Shown: positions 10,054 to 20,015 of the stretch, one piece after another
Layout of the letters: the number at the start of each line of letters is the position of its first letter
Position numbering within the stretch: position 1 is the first letter of the stretch
DNA from: Halolamina pelagica
Lineage (GTDB): Archaea; Halobacteriota; Halobacteria; Halobacteriales; Haloferacaceae
Direction: 5' to 3'
DNA: 64,000 nt
NCBI RefSeq assembly: GCF_001307315.1
Contig: NZ_LGUC01000001.1
Location: 1,860,001-1,924,000 of the forward strand
The notes under the pieces: generated by a model
Seen by the model: the letters and a program-made list of their open reading frames with translations, nothing else
Databases searched by the model: none
What the model was told of the DNA's origin: nothing
Position numbers and translations under genes: made by a program

Positions 10054-11371
10054 CCGGCAACACGGACGACACGCCCGCGCCACCGCACACACAAACTACC
10101 CGCTCGCTGGGCAGCTTCGAGTTCGAGCGCGGCGGCTCGATCCCGGATCTCGAAGTAGCATACGAGACCTACGGCGAGCACGACCCCGAGGGCGGCCCGG
10201 AGGGCCGAGGCAACGCGGTGCTGATCTGTCACGCCCTCACCGGGAGCCACCACGTCGCGAGCGTCCCAACCGACGGCGACGGCGCCGCCGGCCAGGCTCG
10301 CGCGTGGTGGGACGACGTGGTCGGCGCCGGCCAGGCCATCGACACGACGGAGTACTTCGTCGTCAGCGTGAACGTCCCTGGCTCCTGCTACGGCTCGACG
10401 GGCCCCGCCAGCCCGCATCCCGACGGCGGCGTCTGGGGGAGCGCCTTCCCGGCAGTCACCGTCGGTGACTGGACCAGGGCCCAGCGACGCCTCCTCGACG
10501 AAATCGGGGTGGAACAGCTCCACGCCGTCGTCGGTGGCAGTGTCGGCGGCATGAACGTCCTGGACTGGATCCGCCGCTATCCCGACGCCGTGGATCGCGC
10601 GGTCCCGATCGCCACGGGCCCCCGGCTCGACACCCAACTGCTGGGCCTCAACGCGGTCGCCCGCCGGGCGATCCGGAGCGACCCTGACTGGCACGGCGGC
10701 GAGTACGCGGCAGCGGGCACCCATCCCGACCGAGGCCTCGCCCTGGCGCGCCAGCTGGGCCACCTCAGCTACCTCTCGAAGGCGTCGATGGCCCGGAAGT
10801 TCGACCGCGGCGAGAGCGACTACGACGTGGCGTCGCCGTTCCCCCCGGACCGGCCGACGGCGCGTTCGCCTACGACGAGGTCGAGTCCTACCTCGACCAC
10901 CAGGGGTCGACGTTCGTCGACCGGTTCGACGCCAACAGCTACCTCTACCTGACCCGGGCGATGGAGTCGTTCGATCTCGCGGCGGGCCACGACTCCGCGG
11001 CGGACGCCCTCGCGGAGTTCGACGGGGAGGCGCTGGTGCTCTCGTTCACGGGCGACTGGCACTTCCCGGTCGAGGGCGGGGCGACGATCGCTGCGGCGCT
11101 CGAACAGACCGGGACACCCGTCACACACCACGTCGTCGACTCCGACCACGGCCACGACGCCTTCCTCGCCGAACCCGAAAACGTCGGCCCGCCGGTTCGG
11201 GAGTTCCTCGCGGCGGGCGTCGACGCGTCGGGGGCCGGGAAGGGTCGAACGCGCGGCGACGCCGGCGACGCCCCCGGCCAGGGGGCCGAGTCCGACGACG
11301 GTCGCGAGAGCGAATCCGACGACGCCGTTTGCGGCCCGCTGGGCACGGCGGGTTCGCTACTGAGGGGTTGA
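10050..11371 (+). CDS. metX: MetX, homoserine O-acetyltransferase (one frame break)
   Basis: Alpha/beta-hydrolase-fold acyltransferase, 440 residues after repair. The nucleophile is S164 in [12 protein letters not shown]; the acid and base are in FTGDWHFP and SDHGHDAFL of the second half. The frame is lost in the C-run 10841-10846: the upstream part ends VASPFPP and the downstream part resumes [14 protein letters not shown]. One added C joins them. The last 45 residues (after EFLAAGV) are a Gly/Asp/Ser-rich acidic tail of low complexity beyond the catalytic domain. Translationally coupled to metY. Confidence 0.87.
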
Positions 11372-11425
11372 TCGCACCCCTGACAGATTTGGCCGAACCA
11401 CAGCGCTTTTGGCTGACCGTACAGT

Positions 11426-11441
11426 CTGACTAACTAGTCAG
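11426..11441. promoter_or_regulatory. Palindromic operator of the TetR-family gene
   Basis: The 16-bp inverted repeat CTGACTAACTAGTCAG ends 5 bp before the ATG of the TetR-family regulator. It overlaps the expected transcription start and is the sort of dyad bound by TetR dimers, so autoregulation of the regulator-exporter pair is likely. This is inference from position and symmetry only. Confidence 0.55.
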
Positions 11442-11446
11442 TCAGT

Positions 11447-12042
11447 ATGAGTGCCGAAGAGTCGACCAGCGATATCACCGAGGGGACGTACCGCGCCCTC
11501 TGCAAGTACGGGTACGCGGACGTGACCATGGAAGATATCGCCGCCGAAACGGACAAGAGCAAATCTGCCCTCCACTATCACTACGACAGCAAGCACGACC
11601 TGTTGGTCTCCTTCTTCGACGATCTGCTGGAGGGGTTCACCGAACGACTCGACGCCGTCGAGGGCGAGACGGCCTACGAACGGCTCGTGAGCCTGATCGA
11701 CACGATCTTGCTCCCGCCTGACGACGACGCCCCCGACCGAGGGTTCCAGACGGCCGTCCTGGAGATGAAGGCACAGGGCCCCTACGACGAGGCGTTCCGC
11801 CAGCACCTACAGGCCCACGACCGGACGCTTCGAGACCACGTCGAGAAACACCTCGCCGCCGGCGTCGAGAGCGGCGAGTTCCGGGCGGACCTCGACGTGG
11901 AGGCGTCGGCGGACTTCCTCGTCACCGTGTTCAACGGCGCCCAGACTCGCAGCGTCGCGGTCGGCCGGCCGGTCGAGGAGACCCGTGAGACCCTGCGGGC
12001 CCACATCGACTCGATGATCGTCGCCGACGGGGTGCAGAGTGA
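11447..12042 (+). CDS. TetR/AcrR-family transcriptional regulator (one frame break)
   Basis: A 198-residue repressor: the N-terminal HTH spans roughly residues 10-55 with the TetR signature TMEDIAAETDKSKSALHYHYDSKHDLL, followed by an all-helical ligand domain. As printed the frame runs on into the next gene; this is due to a missing G in the run 12029-12032. With it the protein ends VADGGAE and stops at a TGA overlapping the GTG start of the exporter. It probably controls the downstream MATE exporter and itself via the palindrome 11426-11441. Confidence 0.83.
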
Positions 12043-13552
12043 GCCTCCGCGATCAGCTGTCGGGCGTGCGGCGCCTGTTCGAGCGCGCGTTCAACCAGGA
12101 GGAACTGGACCTCACCGAGGGGGCATCGCCAAGCCGCTGTTCATCCTGGCGATCCCGATCGTCATCACGAACCTGTTCCAGACCGCCTACAACCTCGCGG
12201 ACACGTTCTGGGTCGGCCGGTACAGCACCGACGCGCTGGCCGCCATCAGCTTCGCGTTCCCGATGGTGTTCCTGCTCATCTCGCTGGGGATGGGGCTCTC
12301 GGTCGCCGGGAGCGTGCTGATCGCCCAGAACATCGGCGCCGGCGACGAGCGGCAAGCGGACTACGCCGCCTCCCAGACCGTCTCGTTCGCGGTCGTGGTG
12401 TCGATCGTGCTGGGAGCCGTCGGCTACTTCGTCGTCGACACGCTGGTCCAGATCTACGGCGCCTCGCCCGACGTGAGGCCGCTCGCGGTCGACTACATGG
12501 AGGTGATCTCGCTGGGGCTGGTGTTCATGTTCGGCTTCTTCGTGTTCATCTCCCTGATGCGCGGGGCGGGTGACACGGTGACGCCGATGGTGGTGATGGG
12601 CATCTCCGTCGTCGTCAACATCGTGCTCGACCCGTTCCTCATCTTCGGGTTCGAGAACAACCCGCTGTTCGCGATCATCGGGATGTCCGGCCTGGAAGAG
12701 CAGCTGTTCGCGATGACGGGGTACACCGGCGACGGCCTGCGCGGCGCCGCCATCGCGACCATCTTCTCGCGGGCGCTCGCGTTCGTGATCGGCTTGGGGA
12801 TCATGTTCCGCGGCAACCAGGGCGTCCAGATCCGGCTGGGCGACATGGCTCCCGACCCCGAGTTCGCCAAGCGCATCCTCGAGATCGGCGTGCCTGCCTC
12901 CGTCGAGGGCGTCGGCCGGGCGCTCTCGGTTAACCTCCTGTTGATCGTCGTCGGCCTGTTCGCGACGCCCGTCGTCTCGGCGTACGGGATCGGGACGCGC
13001 GTACTGTCGGTTGTGTTCATGCCCGCGATCGCGATGGCTCGCGGCGTCGAGACGATGAGCGGCCAGAACATCGGCGCGGACAAGCCCGACCGCGCCGCCG
13101 CGACGGCGGCGTTCGCCTCGAAGGCGTCGTTCCTGATCCTCTCGGCGGTGGGCGTCATCGCGTTCGTCTGGGCCGAGCCGATCGTCTCGATCTTCGTCGG
13201 CGCCGACCAGCCCGATGCCGGCCGCGTGATCGAAGTCGGCGCGCAGTTCATGCGGTTCGTCGCCCCCACGTTCGGCTTCATGGGGATCATGCGCGCCTAC
13301 AACGGGAGCTTCCGTGGTGCCGGGAAGACGACGACGGCGGCGATCATCTCGGTGGGGACGTTGATGGTGTTCCGCCTCCCGGTCGCCTGGCTGGGCTCCC
13401 AGACGTTCTCGCTCGGGTCCGACGGCCTCTGGCTCTCCTTCGCGCTGTCGAACGCCTTCGGCGCGACGCTTGCGTACCTCTGGTACCAGCGCGGGACGTG
13501 GCGCGACGTGAGCCTGGACCGGACGCCCGGGCCGACGCCGGGCGACGACTGA
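12039..13552 (+). CDS. MATE-family efflux transporter (one frame break)
   Basis: A 12-helix multidrug/toxin extrusion protein of 504 residues after one added G in the run 12119-12123. GTG 12039 gives MSLRDQLSGVRRLFERA and then, across the break, GIAKPLFILAIPIVITNLFQ. Internal features include QTAYNLADTFWVGR in helix 1 and the repeat-like AYGIGTRVLSVVFMPAIAMARG in the second half. It is an Na+- or H+-driven exporter of organic cations; the substrate is unknown. The GTGA overlap with the TetR gene indicates coupling. Confidence 0.87.
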
Positions 13553-13600
13553 CCGTCGCCGTCCACGCCGCTCACCGCCACACCCTCCCGCAGAACCAGC

Positions 13601-13846
13601 CTACCGCACGATCCGACAGCGTTCGCCGGCGCGCTCGACGTAGCCCGCGGACTGCAGCGAGCGCAGCGTCGGCAGGAGTTCGATCAGCTTGAGATCCAGC
13701 GATTCCGCGATGCTGTCGACGGTCGTTTCGACGACGGACGAGAGATAGACGTACACCAGTTTGCCCGCGGTCGAGTCGACGTCCGCGGGCGGTTCGGTCG
13801 ACAGTTCCGTCGTTCCATCAGCTCGTGCTGGCCGGGTCTGTGTCAT
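13601..13846 (-). CDS. Small winged-helix-like protein
   Basis: An 81-residue soluble protein. Residues 30-80 (KLVYVYLSSVVETTVDSIAESLDLKLIELLPTLRSLQSAGYVERAGERCRIVR) have the helix-turn-helix and wing pattern of TrmB/MarR-like DNA-binding domains, preceded by an unstructured 25-residue leader. It lies 57 bp downstream of the TrmB gene on the same strand and could be co-transcribed. No effector domain is present. Confidence 0.65.
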   Translation of the reverse strand: MTQTRPARADGTTELSTEPPADVDSTAGKLVYVYLSSVVETTVDSIAESLDLKLIELLPTLRSLQSAGYVERAGERCRIVR

Positions 13847-13903
13847 TGCCTACGCCAACTACTTCGACATCCGTAAAGGTTGGTTACAACGATCGTCGAA
13901 CAA

Positions 13904-14662
13904 TTAGCCGTCGGTGCGCTCCATCCCGGAGTCGAGCCCCGACTGCATGAACTGTGCGAGGATCCGGCCGATACTGCTCTCGGCAGTCCACATCGCCTCC
14001 TCCCCCACGGCGTCGGCAGTGACCGCCGACAGCAGCACCGTTCGCTCGTCGACCATCAGCGCACGCCCTGCGAAGTCGCCGGGGTTGTCCTCGTCCATCA
14101 CGAACACGCGGACCGGGCTGTCCGCGAAGCGGTCGCGCTGGTCCGGCTCGGCAGTGACGACGACGACCGCGACGCCGTCACGGGCGCGGTCGCGGAGTGT
14201 CTCGGCTAACGCCGTCGGGATCGATCGCGAGTCGGGCGCGACGAACACCACTCGCTGCTCGGCTCGCCGGAGCAGATCGCCGAGCCGGTCGTCGATCGGC
14301 TGGCGGCCACGAAGCGTCGCGACGGCGCCGGTTGCATCGTCACCCTCGGTCTCGGTGCGGAGCTCGTGGAGGTTCTCGAACGCCCGATCCTGCTCGCGGT
14401 CGAGCCGCTGTGAGAGCTGCTCCCGTGCCGTCTCGAGGCTCACCGGCCGGTACTCCTTCGGCGAGGAGGCGACCAGTTCGACCAGTCCCCGTTCGACCAG
14501 ATCGTCCGCCGCGCCGTACACCTGCGAACGGGGCACCTCCGAGTGGTCGCTGATCTGCTGTGCCGTCCCCGTGCCGAGGCGCTGTAGCGCCGCGAACACG
14601 CGGGCCTCGTAGTTCGACAGTCCGAGTCGCTTCAGCGCGTCGACGGCGTCTCGTGTACTCAT
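13904..14662 (-). CDS. TrmB-family transcriptional regulator
   Basis: A 252-residue protein: an N-terminal winged helix (residues 8-75, LGLSNYEARVFAALQRLGTGTA followed by SEVPRSQVYGAADDLVERG), a coiled-coil linker (about 85-110), and a C-terminal PLD-like sensor domain with RVVFVAPDSRSIPTAL and VRVFVMDEDNPGDFAGRALMVDE. I use ATG 14662 (MSTRDAVDALKRLGLS); a longer open frame exists but lacks family character. It is divergent from the RND exporter at 14788, and haloarchaeal TrmB regulators often control the adjacent exporter. Confidence 0.83.
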   Translation of the reverse strand: MSTRDAVDALKRLGLSNYEARVFAALQRLGTGTAQQISDHSEVPRSQVYGAADDLVERGLVELVASSPKEYRPVSLETAREQLSQRLDREQDRAFENLHELRTETEGDDATGAVATLRGRQPIDDRLGDLLRRAEQRVVFVAPDSRSIPTALAETLRDRARDGVAVVVVTAEPDQRDRFADSPVRVFVMDEDNPGDFAGRALMVDERTVLLSAVTADAVGEEAMWTAESSIGRILAQFMQSGLDSGMERTDG

Positions 14663-14755
14663 GAGCCCCGGATCCTCCGATCGACTGTCGGTTCGGCGCC
14701 GGCCGGTATGAGTGGCCGGGATCCGGTGTGCGGATATTTTGTACTTATCTACAAT

Positions 14756-14762
14756 ATTTATT
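14756..14762 (+). promoter_or_regulatory. TATA box of the RND exporter
   Basis: ATTTATT in an AT-rich stretch (TACTTATCTACAATATTTAT) lies 26-32 bp before ATG 14788, the spacing of a leaderless promoter. The 125-bp divergent region between the TrmB gene and this exporter is the likely binding site of the TrmB protein. Confidence 0.5.
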
Positions 14763-14787
14763 TCCCTCGGGCGAGTTGCGTTGATCA

Positions 14788-17306
14788 ATGAAGCTCACCG
14801 AGCGCTACGCCGCCGCCGTCACCGACCACAGCAAACTGGTGATCGTCGCCGTCCTCGTCGCAACACTCGTCGTTGGCGCCGGCGCCGGGAGCGTCGACGG
14901 GGGCTCACCATCGCCGGGTTCAGCAGTGACTCACCGGAAGCGGCCGCGCTCGACGACGTCGAGCGGAACTTCTCGGTCGCCGGGGAGAACACGACGACCG
15001 CGCAGGTGGTCGTCCGCGGCGAGAACGTCCTCACGAAGGAGTCCTTGCTCGAAACGCTCCGCCTCCAGCGGACGATCAGGGAGAACGAGTCGATCAACGC
15101 CACGCTGCGTGACGGACAGCCGACCGTCGGCGTCGGAAACGTCGTCGCGACGGCGGCGTACTACGAGGCCCGGGGCGGTGGCGGCCCGCCGCCGTCGCTG
15201 GACGCCCAGATCGACCAACTGGCGTCGATGTCCGAGGCGGAGGTCGAAGCGACCGTCGACCGCGTGCTCGACCCGGAAGCCGACACGCGCGGCGACCCCT
15301 ACGCGCTGCTCGCGACGAGCTACGAGCCGGGATCGACGACCGCCTCCAGCCGGATCGTCCTCGTGTATCAGGACACCAGCGGCGCGCCCGCCGACAGCCT
15401 GCCCGAACCCGTGACGGCGGCGCAGCTGGAGCTACAGGACGCCGCCGCCGCGGAGCTCTCCGGGACCGACCACTTCGTCTTCGCGCCGGGGATCGTCGAC
15501 GAGGAGAGCGGCCAGGCCACCGGCGAGAGCTTCGCGCTGATCTCGCCGGTCGCGCTCCTGCTGATCCTCGGCGTGCTCGGGATCGCGTACCGAGACGCGA
15601 TCGACGTGCTGCTTGGCCTGCTCGGCGTCGCGCTCGTACTCGTCTGGATGGCTGGCTTCCTCGGCTGGGCGGGCATCGGCATCACCCAGATCCTGATCGC
15701 CGTCCCGTTCCTGCTGATCGGGCTGAGCATCGACTACGCGCTCCACGTCGTGATGCGCTATCGCGAAGCGAACGTCGACGATCCCGGCCTGGACCCCCGG
15801 ACGGCGATGCGGCGCGGACTCGCCGGCGTCGTCGTCGCCATCGGCGCCGCGACGTTCACGACGGCAGTCGGTTTCCTGTCGAACGCGGTGAGCCCGATCG
15901 TGTCGATCCGGGAGTTCGGGCTCGTCAGCGGCTTCGGCATCGCCGCGGCGTTCGTCGTGTTCGGGCTGCTGTTCCCGGCGCTGAAGCTGGAGATCGACCG
16001 ACTCCGTGGCCGGCTCGGCTGGCCACCGAACCAGTCCCCGTTCGGCCGCGGCAAGCGCGTCGGCCGTCTGCTCAGCGTGGGGCCGGAGCTGGCCCGCCGC
16101 GCGCCGTACGTCGTGATCGCCGTCGCTGTCGTCCTCGCTGCCGGAGGCGGCGTCGCGGCGACGGGGATCGACACCACGCTCGACCAGACCGCGTTCCTCC
16201 CGCAGGACTCGCCGGACTGGATGAACGTGCTCCCGGCAGCGATCCAGCCGAGCGACTACGACCTCAAGGCGAACGCGATCTTCCTCAACGAGAACTTCGT
16301 CCAGTCACGCGGGAGTTCGAGCGCGGAGTTCCTGATACGCGGCTCCGTCACCGATCCCGGGACGCTCGACGCGATCGCGACCGGGCGCGACGCACTCCGT
16401 GACACCGACTCCGCGGCCGTCCGCGCCGACGGCAGCCTGCAGGTGACAGGACCGCTCGCGACCATCGAGGCCGTCGCCGCCGAGAACGACACCGTCGCCG
16501 CGATGGTCGACGACGCCGACACCGACGGCGACGGCGTGCCCGACGGGAACCTCGCGGCGATCTACGACGCCGTGTACGACGCCGACCCGGCGGCCGCAGC
16601 CGAGACGATCCACCGCGACGGCGGCGAGTACCGCTCGCTCCGGCTCTCCGTCGCGCTCTCGGGGACGACCGACACCCGGACGATCACCGAGGAGATGCGC
16701 GGCGTCGCAACCGGGATGGAGTCGGAGAACGACCTCGACGTGGTCGCGACCGGCACGCCGATCACGACCGAACTCGTCCAGCGCTCGCTCCTGCGCACGC
16801 TGGTCGAAGGGTTCCTCATCACCTTCGGCGTGATTCTCGCCTTCCTCGCGATCATCTTCCGACTGCGGTACGGCTCGGCAACGCTGGGCGCCGTCGTGCT
16901 GTTCCCGGTCGTGCTCGCCCAGGCGTGGCTGTTCGGCACGATGTATCTCGCCGGGTTGGCGTTCACGACCGAGACCGCGATCATCGCCGCCATCGGGATC
17001 GGGATCGGCGTCGACTACGCGATCCACATCGGGGAGCGGTTCGTCGACGAACGCGGGTCGGGCCGCGACCCGATCGCGGCGCTGACACGGACCGTCGAGG
17101 GGACCGGCGGCGCGCTGCTGGCCAGCGCGGCGACGACGACCGCGGGCTTCGGGGTCCTCGCGCTCGCGCTCGTGCCGTCGCTCCAGCGCTTCGGCTTCAT
17201 CACCGCGGTCGCGATCACCTACGCGTTCCTCGCGAGCGTGCTGGTGCTACCGAGCCTGCTGACGATCTGGGAGCGACTCAGCGGGACGGCGGACGCCGCG
17301 ACCTGA
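14788..17306 (+). CDS. RND/MMPL-family exporter (one frame break)
   Basis: A large membrane transporter of 839 residues with 12 helices in two repeats, each with a big extracellular loop. The conserved segments GLSIDYALHVVMRYRE (first repeat) and GIGIGVDYAIHIGERFVDE (second repeat) are the RND signature around helix 4/10. The N-terminus (MKLTERYAAAVTDHSKLVIVAV) is separated from the rest by a missing G in the run 14899-14903. The family uses the proton gradient to export lipids, drugs or hydrophobic compounds. Regulation by the divergent TrmB protein is likely. Confidence 0.85.
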
Positions 17307-17371
17307 GGGGCCCACCGCTCCCGGAGATGTTCGGGACCACGGGTAGGGCCCGAGGCCCCGTACGGTCGTTC

Positions 17372-17914
17372 ATGCCCGGACTCTCCCCGTTCGGCGGCGG
17401 TCGTGACGACACGACGTTCGACGAGGCCGACGCGTTCGTGCCGGCACACCTCCCCAAACCCGGTGCGTTCCTCGCCGACCACGAGGTTCTCGTCGGCGAC
17501 GCCCACGTCGCAGTCCACCGGCTCGCACACGACCTGTTCGAGGACCGCGGCGTCTACGACATGACGTTCGGCTACAACCTCGCACGGCTCGATCTGGACA
17601 CGCGCCACCCCGATGCCGGCTTCCGATACGCCGAGGAGGCGAGGGAGCCGCAGGTGTTGCGCGCCGAGTTCACCCCGACGACGGCGTTCTGCCCGCAGAC
17701 CCACACGCTCACCGTCGGCGCGTTCCGGGCCTGGAACGGGCTCGCCGACCGTCACGAGTACGAGGTCGTCCGGGTCCGCGCGGCGCCGATGCACCAGGAG
17801 AGCGACGCCGTCAACGCCCAGTTACGGTCGCTGGAGCAGTCCTACCGGGAGACAGGAACGGTTCCGGACGACCCCGGAGAGCCGTCGTCGGACGTGCCGG
17901 ACGCGCCGTTCTGA
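17372..17914 (+). CDS. Conserved haloarchaeal protein of unknown function
   Basis: A 180-residue acidic soluble protein. It starts MPGLSPFGGGRDDTTFDEADAF and contains EFTPTTAFCPQTHTLTVGAFRAWNG, with a single cysteine and several histidines (HLAHDLFED, TRHPDAGF) that could bind metal. The C-terminus is a Pro/Asp-rich tail. I do not recognise a family with a known function. It lies 65 bp downstream of the RND exporter on the same strand. Confidence 0.6.
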   Translation: MPGLSPFGGGRDDTTFDEADAFVPAHLPKPGAFLADHEVLVGDAHVAVHRLAHDLFEDRGVYDMTFGYNLARLDLDTRHPDAGFRYAEEAREPQVLRAEFTPTTAFCPQTHTLTVGAFRAWNGLADRHEYEVVRVRAAPMHQESDAVNAQLRSLEQSYRETGTVPDDPGEPSSDVPDAPF

Positions 17915-17950
17915 GTCGAAACGCCCGCGGCGCCGCCCCCGTTGAACCCG

Positions 17951-18250
17951 CTACTCCGCCGGCGCGAACACGATCAGCGCCGTGCTCGCCTCGATTGCGT
18001 GGGGGAAAATCTCGCGCTCGCCGCTGAACCGCGCCACGTCGCCGGGGGCGAGTTCGTGTATTTCGTCGTCGAGCGAGAGGTGGAGACGCCCGTCAAGCAG
18101 GTGGAAGACGACGTTCGTCCCGGGGTGGGTGTGGGCCGAGACCTCGTCGCCGGCGTCGAGTCCGAGTCGGACGACGCGTGGCTCGCGACGCTCGAACAAT
18201 TCGGCGTGTGGCGTGTCGGTCAGGTCGTCGACGGCGGTGATCTCGGGCAT
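17951..18250 (-). CDS. Single-domain cupin protein
   Basis: A 99-residue beta-barrel cupin: AGDEVSAHTHPGTNVVFHLLDGRLHLSLDD carries the metal-binding His-x-His...Glu/His pattern of cupin motif 1 and APGDVARF belongs to motif 2. Such minimal cupins act as sensors or small metal-dependent enzymes; the role here is unknown. It has the palindrome CCGAACTCGTTCGG 37 nt before its start codon and so belongs to the regulon described for this region, with the oxidase-like gene and the DUF2249 proteins. Confidence 0.8.
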   Translation of the reverse strand: MPEITAVDDLTDTPHAELFERREPRVVRLGLDAGDEVSAHTHPGTNVVFHLLDGRLHLSLDDEIHELAPGDVARFSGEREIFPHAIEASTALIVFAPAE

Positions 18251-18287
18251 CGACGCTACTCGGCGCGCCGCGGGCCTGTGCGTTCGC

Positions 18288-18301
18288 CCGAACTCGTTCG
18301 G
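18288..18301. promoter_or_regulatory. CCGAACNNGTTCGG site upstream of the cupin gene
   Basis: Perfect palindrome CCGAACTCGTTCGG (CCCGAACTCGTTCGGG extended) with exactly 37 nt between it and the cupin ATG at 18250. With leaderless transcription this places it immediately upstream of the BRE/TATA position, typical of an activator site. Confidence 0.7.
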
Positions 18302-18302
18302 G

Positions 18303-19601
18303 TCAGTCTCCTTCGGTCGTTGGCGCGTCGCGAGAGTCGATTTCGACCCAGCCGCCGAACACTACCGTCGCGAGCGACCCCGGCGCGTGCTCGCGGACGA
18401 CGCTCGCGACGTTCGCGACGAACAGCACGCTGCCGAGCAGGACGGCGACGCCGCCGACGAGCAGGCTCCAGAAGTCCGCCGCGGCGACGCGGTCGTCGTA
18501 GAGGTCGTCGACCATCGGCACGGGTTCGTAGCCGAGGCGGTCGCTGTAGCGGTGGACCCAGACGACGAACGGGACGACGTGGTAGACCGTCCCGAGGACG
18601 ACGAACCCCACGACCCCGAGCAGGAGCAGGTGGGTGGTTCCGGCGGCGCCCAGCAGACGCGACCGCGCCAGCGGCTCCGCGAGCCACGCGGGCAGCGCCA
18701 GCCCGGCCCACAGCGCCGTCGCCGCGGCGACGACGGCGTACCGCGAGAGCATCGGCGTCCGGTCGACGTGGGTCTGCCAGAGACGCCGCGCGAGCACGAG
18801 CGCGAACGCGAGCAGCGCCAGCGCGACGAGCGCGCCGCCGACCCGCGCCACCGGCGCCGAGCCGACGAGCCGACCCCCAGCCAGCAGCAGGACGCCTGCC
18901 GGGAAGCCGAGCGCCTCGACCCGTTGCAGAGGCTCGTCGACGCCGTGAAGTTCCGTCTGGGTGAACATCGTCGCTAGCTGGTACAGCGCGCCGAGAACGG
19001 TCGTGAGCACCGCGCCGAAGACGGCCAGGGTCGCGTGGGCGGCGACGACGCGCGGTCGCGTCACGGGGGTGCCAGCGAAAAGTGGGTGCGTGAAGTCGAT
19101 CGCCAGCAAGAGTCCGAGCAGCGGCGCCAGCACGAAGAACCCGAGTGCCAGCGCGAAGTGGCGCTCGGTGGTGTCGAACGGCCGCGCGTGGGCGAGCGTC
19201 CGGCCGACGTTGTAAACGAACAGCCAGAAGCCAAGCAGCAACGTCCCGCCGAAGACCGGCAGGAGTGTGAGTCGGATCAGGAGCAGGCTGGCTGCAAGCC
19301 CCACCAGCCCGCCGGCGAGCAGCGGGAGTTGGAGCGCCGCGAGCCGCGTCGAGTGGAGGTCGACGCCCGACCAGACTGGCACGAACTGCGTCATCGCGCC
19401 GGCGATGGTGAGACAGACCCACCCGACGAGCAGCAGGTGAACGTGGGCGAGCGAGAGCAGCCCCAGCCGCAGATCCGCGGCGGCGGCGACGCCGACCAGC
19501 ACGCCAAGCGGGAGGAACGCGCTCGCGACGAGGAAATGTCTGAGCGGTACCGTCATCGGCGGCTGTCGGTCGGGGTCGACGTCGCCCGGGATCGCGCTCA
19601 T
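18303..19601 (-). CDS. Heme-copper-oxidase-subunit-I-like / NnrS-like membrane protein
   Basis: A 432-residue protein with about 12 membrane helices. Histidines occur at helix ends in a pattern recalling oxidase subunit I: SLAHVHLLLVGW, VVAAHATLAVFGAVLTTVL, GTTHLLLLGVVGFVVLGTVYHVVPFVVWVHRYSDRLG. Relatives are annotated as cytochrome c oxidase subunit I-like or associated with nitric oxide/nitrite metabolism. Without a full alignment I cannot say it binds heme or copper. I start at ATG 19601 (MSAIPGDVDPDRQ) because the palindrome 19639-19652 is then 37 nt upstream, as for its neighbours. Confidence 0.65.
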   Translation of the reverse strand: MSAIPGDVDPDRQPPMTVPLRHFLVASAFLPLGVLVGVAAAADLRLGLLSLAHVHLLLVGWVCLTIAGAMTQFVPVWSGVDLHSTRLAALQLPLLAGGLVGLAASLLLIRLTLLPVFGGTLLLGFWLFVYNVGRTLAHARPFDTTERHFALALGFFVLAPLLGLLLAIDFTHPLFAGTPVTRPRVVAAHATLAVFGAVLTTVLGALYQLATMFTQTELHGVDEPLQRVEALGFPAGVLLLAGGRLVGSAPVARVGGALVALALLAFALVLARRLWQTHVDRTPMLSRYAVVAAATALWAGLALPAWLAEPLARSRLLGAAGTTHLLLLGVVGFVVLGTVYHVVPFVVWVHRYSDRLGYEPVPMVDDLYDDRVAAADFWSLLVGGVAVLLGSVLFVANVASVVREHAPGSLATVVFGGWVEIDSRDAPTTEGD

Positions 19602-19638
19602 GTGCTCGAAAAGGGAGTCCAGCCGCCTCCCGGTGGCT

Positions 19639-19652
19639 CCGAACACGTTCGG
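19639..19652. promoter_or_regulatory. CCGAACNNGTTCGG site upstream of the oxidase-like gene
   Basis: Perfect palindrome CCGAACACGTTCGG, 37 nt before ATG 19601. The same spacing as the other sites supports the choice of that start codon over an in-frame ATG at 19646 inside the palindrome. Confidence 0.7.
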
Positions 19653-19691
19653 GAGCCGGGTTCAGCACGGCCGGGAGCCGAGCTTCGGCGG

Positions 19692-19925
19692 CTACAGTTT
19701 CGGGAACCGCGCCACGTACTCGTCGGCGGCGCGCTGTTCGACCGCGTAGCCGTCGGCGTCGAACCCCTCCACTTCGGCCTGCATCTCGTAGAACAGCGGT
19801 TTGGGCTCGTGGTCGTTGACGATCACCAGCTCCTCGCCGCTGTCGAGGGCCGCGAAGGCGTCGTGAATCTCCGAGTGGCGGTCCGCCGGCGGCACGTCGC
19901 GAACGTCGAGAGTCGTCTCGGACAT
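19692..19925 (-). CDS. DUF2249-family protein
   Basis: A 77-residue protein with the DUF2249 pattern: TLDVRDVPPADRHSEIHDAF, then a strand EELVIVNDHEPKPLFYEM, then the C-terminal VARFPKL. The fold is related to TusA-like two-layer sandwiches but lacks the catalytic cysteine. In archaea and bacteria these small proteins occur beside nitrogen-oxide respiration genes and hemerythrins. The function is not established. A palindromic site lies 37 nt upstream. Confidence 0.82.
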   Translation of the reverse strand: MSETTLDVRDVPPADRHSEIHDAFAALDSGEELVIVNDHEPKPLFYEMQAEVEGFDADGYAVEQRAADEYVARFPKL

Positions 19926-19962
19926 CAGCCCTACTCGGACGCGCCGGGACCAGAGGGTTGCT

Positions 19963-19976
19963 CCGAACGTGTTCGC
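19963..19976. promoter_or_regulatory. CCGAACNNGTTCGG-type site upstream of the DUF2249 gene
   Basis: CCGAACGTGTTCGC (one mismatch in the last base), 37 nt before ATG 19925. Confidence 0.65.
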
Positions 19977-20001
19977 CACGGGGGAGGCGCGGGCGACCTA
20001 G

Positions 20002-20015
20002 CCGAACATGTTCGG
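20002..20015. promoter_or_regulatory. CCGAACNNGTTCGG site without an obvious target
   Basis: Perfect palindrome CCGAACATGTTCGG, 26 bp beyond the previous site. No start codon lies 37 nt away on the right; it may be a second site for the DUF2249 promoter. Confidence 0.6.

Noticed and set aside
11447..13552. An apparent 701-residue TetR-MATE fusion protein
   Set aside because: The fusion arises from two lost bases in G-runs (12029-12032 and 12119-12123). With them restored there are two normal proteins with a GTGA overlap.
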